Below are positions 57,091 through 64,000 of a DNA stretch of 64,000 bases, piece by piece. Below the pieces are notes generated by a model. That model was given only the letters and a program-made list of their open reading frames with translations. It was not told the origin of the DNA and made no database searches. The position numbers and the translations under genes are program-made. The DNA comes from Caprella mutica. Taxonomy: Eukaryota; Arthropoda; Malacostraca; Amphipoda; Caprellidae. Where the stretch lies: assembly GCA_947561585.1 (NCBI GenBank), contig CANNZV010002326.1:76894-140893 (forward strand), in the 5' to 3' direction. How positions within the stretch are numbered: position 1 is the first letter of the stretch; every line of letters begins with the position of its first letter.

Positions 57091-57670
57091 TTCGTATTAG
57101 AGTGAAGTTTTTGACTTGCTTTCCTGTTCTTTTCTGATTCTTTAACAATAAAATGAAATAAACACAATTAACGAAGTTATTTTCAGAATTAAATTACTTC
57201 TATCTTGGCTCTAGAAGCCAAATTTTAAGAGAAATATTGTAAAAGTAACATATTTCACAAAAGAAAGTGCTCGGGGCAACTCAAAAGTATCAAATATTAA
57301 TCTGCAATTTTGCAAGTTGTGTTTTTTCATAACGTGCCAACTAGTTTTACCTATTTCACAGAAAAAAAAATCGAATATATTTTAAAATTAATGGGGAAAT
57401 ATCATTTTGTGCAAAATTCCAAATGTTTTGGGGCAACTCAAAAATATCGAGAAATGACCTGGAAATTAGCATGCATAAAGTCTTTTATAAAGAACTATTC
57501 CATATGAAGATTCTGAAGTTTGTCCGAAACCCCTATTTTTTGGCCCACCTTAATGTGTGTGGATGTGCATGTCAAATATTATATCTATTTGATTGTTAAT
57601 AATAAATGTTATTAATGACGGAGACTCTGATTACGCTATATTCACGTTGTATGTTGGTTTCCAATAACAT
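57091..57670. other. Gene-free stretch before the satellite
   Basis: Ordinary AT-rich sequence. GGGGCAACTCAAAA occurs twice (about 57272 and 57430). Nothing else was recognised. Confidence 0.4.
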
Positions 57671-57674
57671 TTAA

Positions 57675-60545
57675 ACCCGGGTTACACTAAATACCGAATT
57701 ATACCGAATTACACCGAATTATACCGAATTACACCGAATTATACCGAATTACACCGAATTATACCGAATTACACTATACTCAATACCGAATTACACCGAA
57801 TTACACCGAATTATACCGAATTACACTATACTCAATACCGAATTACACCGAATTATACCGAATTACACTATACTCAATACCGAATTACACCGAATTATAC
57901 CGAATTACACTGAATTATACCGAATTACACTATACTCAATACCGAATTATACCGAATTACACCGAATTATACCGAATTACACTATACTCAATACCGAATT
58001 ACACCGAATTATACCGAATTACACTATACTCAATACCGAATTACACCGAATTATACCGAATTACACCGAATTATACCGAATTATACCGAATTACACTATA
58101 CTCAATACCGAATTATACCGAATTACACCGAATTATACCGAATTACACTATACTCAATACCGAATTACGCCGAATTATACCGAATTACACTATACTCAAT
58201 ACCGAATTACACCGAATTATACCGAATTACACTATACTCAATACCGAATTATACCGAATTACACTGAATTATACCGAATTACACTATACTCAATACCGAA
58301 TTATACCGAATTACACCGAATTACACTATACTCAATACCGAATTACACCGAATTATACCGAATTACACTGAATTATACCGAATTACACTATACTCAATAC
58401 CGAATTATACCGAATTACACCGAATTATACCGAATTACCTCGAATTATACTGAATTACACCGAATTATACCGAATTACACTATATTCAATACCGAATTAC
58501 ACCGAATTATACCGAATTACACCGAATTATACCGAATTACACCGAATTATACCGAATTACACTATACTCAATACCGAATTACACCGAATTATACCGAATT
58601 ATACCGAATTACACTATACTCAATACCGAATTACACCGAATTATACCGAATTACACTGAATTATACCGAATTACACTATACTCAATACCGAATTATACCG
58701 AATTACACCGAATTATACCGAATTACACTATACTCAATACCGAATTACACCGAATTATACCGAATTACACTATACTCAATACCGAATTACATCGAATTAT
58801 ACCGAATTACACCGAATTATACCGAATTACACCGAATTATACCGAATTACACTATACTCAATACCGAATTACGCCGAATTATACCGAATTACACTATACT
58901 CAATACCGAATTACACCGAATTATACCGAATTACACTATACTCAATACCGAATTATACCGAATTACACTGAATTATACCGAATAACACCATACTCAATAC
59001 CGAATTATACCGAATTACACCGAATTACACTATACTCAATACCGAATTACACCGAATTATACCGAATTACACTGAATTATACCGAATTACACTATACTCA
59101 ATACCGAATTATACCGAATTACACCGAATTATAACGAAATACCTCGAATTATACCGAATTACACCGAATTACACCGAATTACACTGAATTATACCGAATT
59201 ACACTATACTCAATACCGAATTATACCGAATTACACCGAATTATAACGAAATACCTCGAATTATACCGAATTACACCGAATTACACCGAATTATACCGAA
59301 TTACACTATACTCAATACCGAATTACACCGAATTATACCGAATTACACCGAATTATACCGAATTACACTATACTCAATACCGAATTATACCGAATTACAC
59401 CGAATTACACCGAATTATACCGAATTACACTATACTCATTACCGAATTATACCGAATTACACCGAATTATACCGAATTACACTATACTCAATACCGAATT
59501 ACACCGAATTATACCGAATTACACCGAATTACACCGAATTATACCGAATTACACTATACTCAATACCGAATTACACCGAATTATACCGAATTACACTGAA
59601 TTATACCGAATTACACTATACTCAATACCGAATTATACCGAATTACACCGAATTATACCGAATTACACTATACTCAATACCGAATTACGCCGAATTATAC
59701 CGAATTACACTATACTCAATACCGAATTACACCGAATTATACCGAATTACACTATACTCAATACCGAATTATACCGAATTACACTGAATTATACCGAATT
59801 ACACTATACTCAATACCGAATTATACCGAATTACACCGAATTATACCGAATTACACTATACTCAATACCGAATTACGCCGAATTATACCGAATTACACTA
59901 TACTCAATACCGAATTACACCGAATTATACCGAATTACACTATACTCAATACCGAATTATACCGAATTACACTGAATTATACCGGATTACACTATACTCA
60001 ATACCGAATTATACCGAATTACACCGAATTACACTATACTCAATACCGAATTACACCGAATTACACTGAATTATACCGAATTACACTATACTCAATACCG
60101 AATTATACCGAATTACACCGAATTATACCGAATTACACTATACTCAATACCGAATTACACCGAATTATACCGAATTACACTATACTCAATACCGAATTAC
60201 ACCGAATTATGCCGAATTACACCGAATTATACCGAATTACACTATACTCAATACCGAATTATACCGAATTACACCGAATTACATTATACTCAAAACCGAA
60301 TTACACCTGATTATAGGTACCGAATTACACTACACTGAATACCGAATTACAATATAGGCTACTCAATTCCAAATTATACTGAATTTCACTATACTCAATA
60401 CTGAATTACACTATACTCAATACCGAATTACACTATACTCAATACCGAATTACATTATATTACACAATAATCAATACCGAATTATACTTGATTAAACTGA
60501 ATTACACCAAATTATACCGAATAACACTACACTGATTACCGAATT
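57675..60545. repeat. Satellite built from ACCGAATTAC/ACCGAATTAT words
   Basis: Ten-base words ACCGAATTAY alternate and are punctuated by ACTATACTCAAT every few words, giving a variable higher-order pattern (three to seven words between punctuations). Blocks several hundred bases long recur, for example around 58081-58330 and 59620-59870, so amplification occurred at several scales. The last 250 bp decay. The complementary word TAATTCGGTA occupies 63838-64000. Confidence 0.97.
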
Positions 60546-60661
60546 ACACCTAATTTTATCCTTGATCATTGGTCAGGATTTTTCGATATTAATTTAAAGT
60601 TATTACACTGCAATGATTATGGGCAATTAGGCTTCACAGCATTATCATTATCAAAATGTAT

Positions 60662-61077
60662 GGTTACTATCTATTAGTCCGACACCCCATTAGTCCGACA
60701 ATTTGGTAGTTTATTACTGATTTAACATAAAATTTATATGTCGTCCTGCCCGGTTATTAAATAATCAATAAGTGTGCAGTACAACTAGCGGATACAAAAA
60801 ACTACATCAAATGATGAAATCGAATGAGGGACAGCTTTTAATAATATTAGAATAAATTAGATAGGAATACATATAACATTAGAAAAATGAAATTAAGGAA
60901 AATTACTGAATTGTCTATATAAGTTATGTAAATATTATATGTATATATGTAGTCTAGTACCTATACCTATTTAATTATAATTTTTATTTCAATCGAAAAA
61001 TAAAACGAGAAATAATAATACAGAAAGATGTAACTGTCGGACTGACTATTGGGGTGTCGGACTTTTGAGACGTCCCC
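60662..61077. mobile_element. Tandem-word TIR element K (word TTAGTCCGACACCCCA)
   Basis: Left words (60675-60703) with AGTCCGACACCCC are mirrored at 61036-61062 by GGGGTGTCGGAC. Flanks share AAAATGTAT (60653-60661 and 61078-61086), consistent with an 8-9 bp duplication. The interior (60740-60806) carries the shared core (TGCAGTACAACTAGCGGATA). Confidence 0.75.
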
Positions 61078-61086
61078 AAAATGTAT

Positions 61087-62030
61087 TAAGTTTTAATTTC
61101 TATAGAATTTTATTTGAAAAATTTAGCCCTCTCACTACGAATTAGACTTATATGTCCCAGCATTTTAATATGTAACTTTTAATTGACAAAATTAAAAATA
61201 CGTAAATTTTTTTACATCAAAATGCTTCAATTGAGCTCTGTCAAGGGGCTGTACGTATCCTGAAACTGTCTGTGGTGAATGGAAAATGAAGGGGGCCCGA
61301 ACTGTTGTAATTAGGATTATGCAATAATTATGCATTGTCTTTTTTTCATTTTTACCATGTTCATCATTTTTAATACTTACTACTCGCAGTTTTAGAGGAT
61401 AACGCTAGAGTAATACTCTTCAACTATACGAGGTCTTAGATTTTATGTAAGGTTTCATTAAGTATCACCTCTTCATTTTCCTCTTCCATCCGTGTGAGTG
61501 CAGCCACCAGTGCTTGTGTCCCGTTTCGTCACATTCCTTGGTAAGTGACGGCATTCACGGAGTAGCTTTTCTGAATCCATGAGCTTTGTCACCGACGGTG
61601 GTTGGTGACTTTGTTCATGGAGCCATTTTCCTTTCTGACTGCTTCTTCCAGTTCCTTGTATTTAATTTCCTTTTGACGTCAACGATATGGTCGAAGCAGA
61701 CATTTAACCCCTACTAAAATTTGCTAAACTTTATGAACCTATAATAAATATTGGTAAAAATCAATAAATATTTATACGTAATTATTAATAAATCGTAGTG
61801 AATTTAGTATCAATAAATTACATTTTTAAACTCTACACAACAATTTCACTTTTCAAAATAAGGAATTCTTTTCTTGTACTTTTATATATATATATTTTCT
61901 TTGTCTAACGCACCTGTTTCAGACTTTCAGCTGAAATATATCCCTTATCCTTATTTATAATAGTAGTATAGTAAATATTAATTTTCTAACCAATATAAAA
62001 TCTAAATTATTTGTTCCAATAAATCTTGTG
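61087..62030. other. Gene-free stretch with a copy of the element I interior
   Basis: 61545-61690 matches 48225-48345 (GAGTAGCTTTTCTG, GTGACTTTGTTCATGGAGCC, TCTGACTGCTTCTTC). Element I therefore shares material with a further dispersed element whose ends I did not find. The rest is AT-rich and unassigned. Confidence 0.5.
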
Positions 62031-62034
62031 TCAG

Positions 62035-62480
62035 CTGAAGACTTTGAGGTCAAAGGTCAAGATTAAGAGAGTAAATGCTATATTTTTCATCTAAAACGTT
62101 AAATTAAAAAAAAAAATTGTACACCTAAGAAGATTGCCTAGCTTATTTGAACGAATAACCTGTTATATTGTTAGATTTCGGGAGCAATCAGGTCAAAGGT
62201 TAAAGATCAAGGTCAAGGCCATTTGTAGCTCAAGAACTCGAAAAGTTTTAACCAAATTGTCTGAAATTTGATGGGACGATTGGTCAATGTCCAGGAACCA
62301 TCTGGTAGAATTTTGGAAGCGATCCGGTCAAAGGTCAAGGTCAAGGTCATTTATAACTCAATAACTCGAAAAGTATTCAATCAAATTGTCTGAAACTTGG
62401 TGGGACGATTGGTCAATGTCCAGTTACCAGTTTATTAGACTTTGGGAGAGAACGGGTCAGTGCGGCGGCGAAGGTATGTG
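62035..62480. repeat. Dispersed repeat with AGGTCA strings
   Basis: Two imperfect tandem copies of a roughly 125-150 bp sequence, also present at 29085-29290, containing GGGACGATTGGTCAATGTCC and repeated AAGGTCA. At about 62331-62350 three AGGTCA half-sites are directly adjacent. Confidence 0.7.
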
Positions 62481-62504
62481 CTCTAACGAGTGCACGTAAT
62501 CTAG

Positions 62505-62870
62505 TTTAGCTTGTTGTATACAGTAGTTTGTTTAAATACACACTGCTTGTTTAATTACATAGCAGGGGGGTTTGGAGGTGGCACACCCCGGTCCCCCCCC
62601 CCCTGCTCATATACCTACACATATATTTTAATAACTCCTTTAAGAAAATTCATAAAAATAAATTAGGTTACTTTCCCTTCTCTTGCTATAATGTCTAGTA
62701 ATAAATATTATACAGTATCTTAAAATTAAGAAAAAAATTAGGGCTTTTAACCGGGGGAAGGGGGCTTACTATTTAGTAGCTAACTAATACTCTATAACTA
62801 CCAAGGTTAGTTAGTTTGTTTCCCTATATAGAAGAGAGGGGCTTATATCTTGGGGGGGGGGGGGGGTTAT
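62505..62870. other. Fragment of the shared core with G/C runs
   Basis: 62515-62580 resembles the core of elements F, G, K and M (TAGTTTGTTTAAATACACAC, GCAGGGGGGTTTGGA). Runs of C and G follow. No gene. Confidence 0.5.
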
Positions 62871-62873
62871 GTC

Positions 62874-63801
62874 GGGGTACGGTCAAGAGCCCCCCCCCCC
62901 CTTGGTAATGAGCCCCCCCAGTAATGAGCCCCCCTCTCTGTTTTTTAATCCTTATTTACTTAGTTAAATAAATGAAGAACTACTTAGATAGAAATAACTG
63001 AGAGTTGCTAATGTAGTTTGTTGCATACGCTAGTTTGTTGTACTGCACACTTCATGATTAATGACCTGGCAGGGAGGTTCGAGGGGCGGCACGGCCCCTG
63101 ATATACATATATTTTATGTTTAAACAATAATTAACTACAAAAGTGAAAATAAGTATTAAAAACAGGGGGGGATCCTGACCGGGGGGTGGGGGGGCTCTTG
63201 TCAGGGGGGGGGGGTCTTATGAGCTACACCCGCGCCGTTATGTCATGTAGGGGTTCGTGTACTGTGTACATATCTGTACCCCGTAAGACACAAACCCCTC
63301 TTCCCCCAGTCATCCCCTTTTTTACCTTTATTAATAAGGTAAAATTAAGGCCCTTCTTTTAACATAATATTAATCAGTTCCTTTATTCAATATATAGTAG
63401 AATTGGTAAAGTATACATTTTGTCGGGTGTATGTCATACGCCCCCCCCCCCCCTGATTTTTAATCCATATTTACCTATATCATTTAATCCTTATTGACAC
63501 TTTTGTAGTACATTACTGATTAACATAAAATATATGTCATTTACCCCCCTGCTAGGTCATTAAACAATCATGAAGTATGCAGTACAACAAACTAGCGGAT
63601 ACAACAAACTACATTATCAACTTTCAGTTATTTCTATCTAAGTAGTTCTTCATTTGTTTAACTAGGTAAATAAGGATTAAAAAAAACAGGGAGGGGGGGC
63701 TCGTGACCGGGGGGGCTTATGACCTAGGGGGGCTCATGACCGTGGGGGGGGGGGGGGGAGCTCAAGACTGGGGGGGGGGGGGGGGCTCAAGACCGTACCC
63801 C
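62874..63801. mobile_element. Tandem-word TIR element M (G-rich word GGGGGGCTCATGACC)
   Basis: Ends GGGGTACGGTCAAGAGCCCC and GGGGCTCAAGACCGTACCCC are near-perfect inverted repeats. Words with GGGGGGCTCATGACC or its complement line both sides. Inverted arms of about 150-200 bp follow (62930-63085 against 63545-63690), each containing the shared core (TGTTGTACTGCACACTTCAT). I could not read a clean target duplication because of the G and T runs. No coding capacity. Confidence 0.7.
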
Positions 63802-63837
63802 TATTTTGTCACTGTCCAATCGCGGTGTAAGACATCA

Positions 63838-64000
63838 GGTGTAATTCGGTATTCAGTGGAATGTAATTTGGTATAATCAGGCGTAATTCGGTATAATCAG
63901 GCATATTTAAGTTTAATCAGGCATAATACGGTATAATCAGGTGTAATTCGGTATTCAGTGGAAGGTAATTCGGTATAATCAGGCGTAATTCGGTATAATC
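63838..64000. repeat. Inverted-orientation ACCGAATTA words at the right edge
   Basis: Words GTAATTCGGTATAATCAGGC are repeated and run off the window. Their core is the complement of the 57.7-60.5 kb satellite word, punctuated by ATTCAGTGGAA instead of ACTATACTCAAT. Confidence 0.9.

Noticed and set aside
56392..57137. Overlapping Arg/Pro/Gly-rich frames up to 162 codons
   Set aside because: 39-bp minisatellite in all frames; no splice, start or conservation signal.

Overview
This window reads as AT-rich nuclear DNA of an invertebrate animal. It has GT-AG introns, animal-type housekeeping exons (RNA polymerase III largest subunit), an F-box/LRR gene with three exons, a tRNA-derived SINE, and remnants of Bel/Pao, Polinton/Maverick, PIF/Harbinger, hAT, Tc1/mariner and possibly MULE elements. 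I cannot place it in a phylum from sequence alone. No bacterial genes, CRISPR array, rRNA or functional tRNA was seen.

Layout. 1-295 is a 17-bp tandem array. 809-3470 (minus) holds the first four coding exons of an RPC1/POLR3A gene that runs off the left edge. 3.5-13.4 kb is gene-poor: a foldback mosaic (3.8-8.3 kb), a 20-bp microsatellite-like array, a tRNA-SINE, and a palindromic 28-bp array. 13.45-40.9 kb is a large, visibly diverged inverted duplication of an F-box/LRR gene. The right copy (minus, exons 40450-40427, 37700-37548, 35733-34696) is intact. The left copy (plus, exons at 13921, 16159, 28067) is a pseudogene, and its intron 2 carries a 9,242-bp Polinton-derived element (16350-25591) with ~0.8-kb terminal inverted repeats and a 6-bp target duplication. 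The two arms act as each other's empty site, so several insertions can be read directly.

41.9-49.5 kb is a decayed Bel/Pao LTR retrotransposon with ~0.7-kb LTRs. It keeps gag, zinc-knuckle and protease remnants but no recognisable reverse transcriptase or integrase. It was itself hit by a PIF/Harbinger MITE (in gag) and by a tandem-word element (in the 3' LTR). 49.5-57.1 kb contains nested foldback/mariner elements, a 1.2-kb 17-bp array and a GC-rich minisatellite. 57.7-60.5 kb is a 10-bp-word satellite, and the same word reappears inverted at the right edge.

The most unusual content is a set of short transposons whose terminal inverted repeats are built from tandem 10-20 bp 'words'. The word differs completely between elements (AATTCATCGC, ACAATTGGGC, TTTCGCCGTA, AATGCCTAACGG, TCTCGGAAATTT, GGCAATTGTCC, ACTTGGCCGAACGG, AGTCCGACACCCC). 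Several share 8-bp target duplications, similar outermost bases and, in four to five cases, a common interior module. Foldback elements with subrepeated TIRs are known (Drosophila FB, sea urchin TU). A family that appears to swap its TIR word while keeping ends and core is the observation I would follow first.
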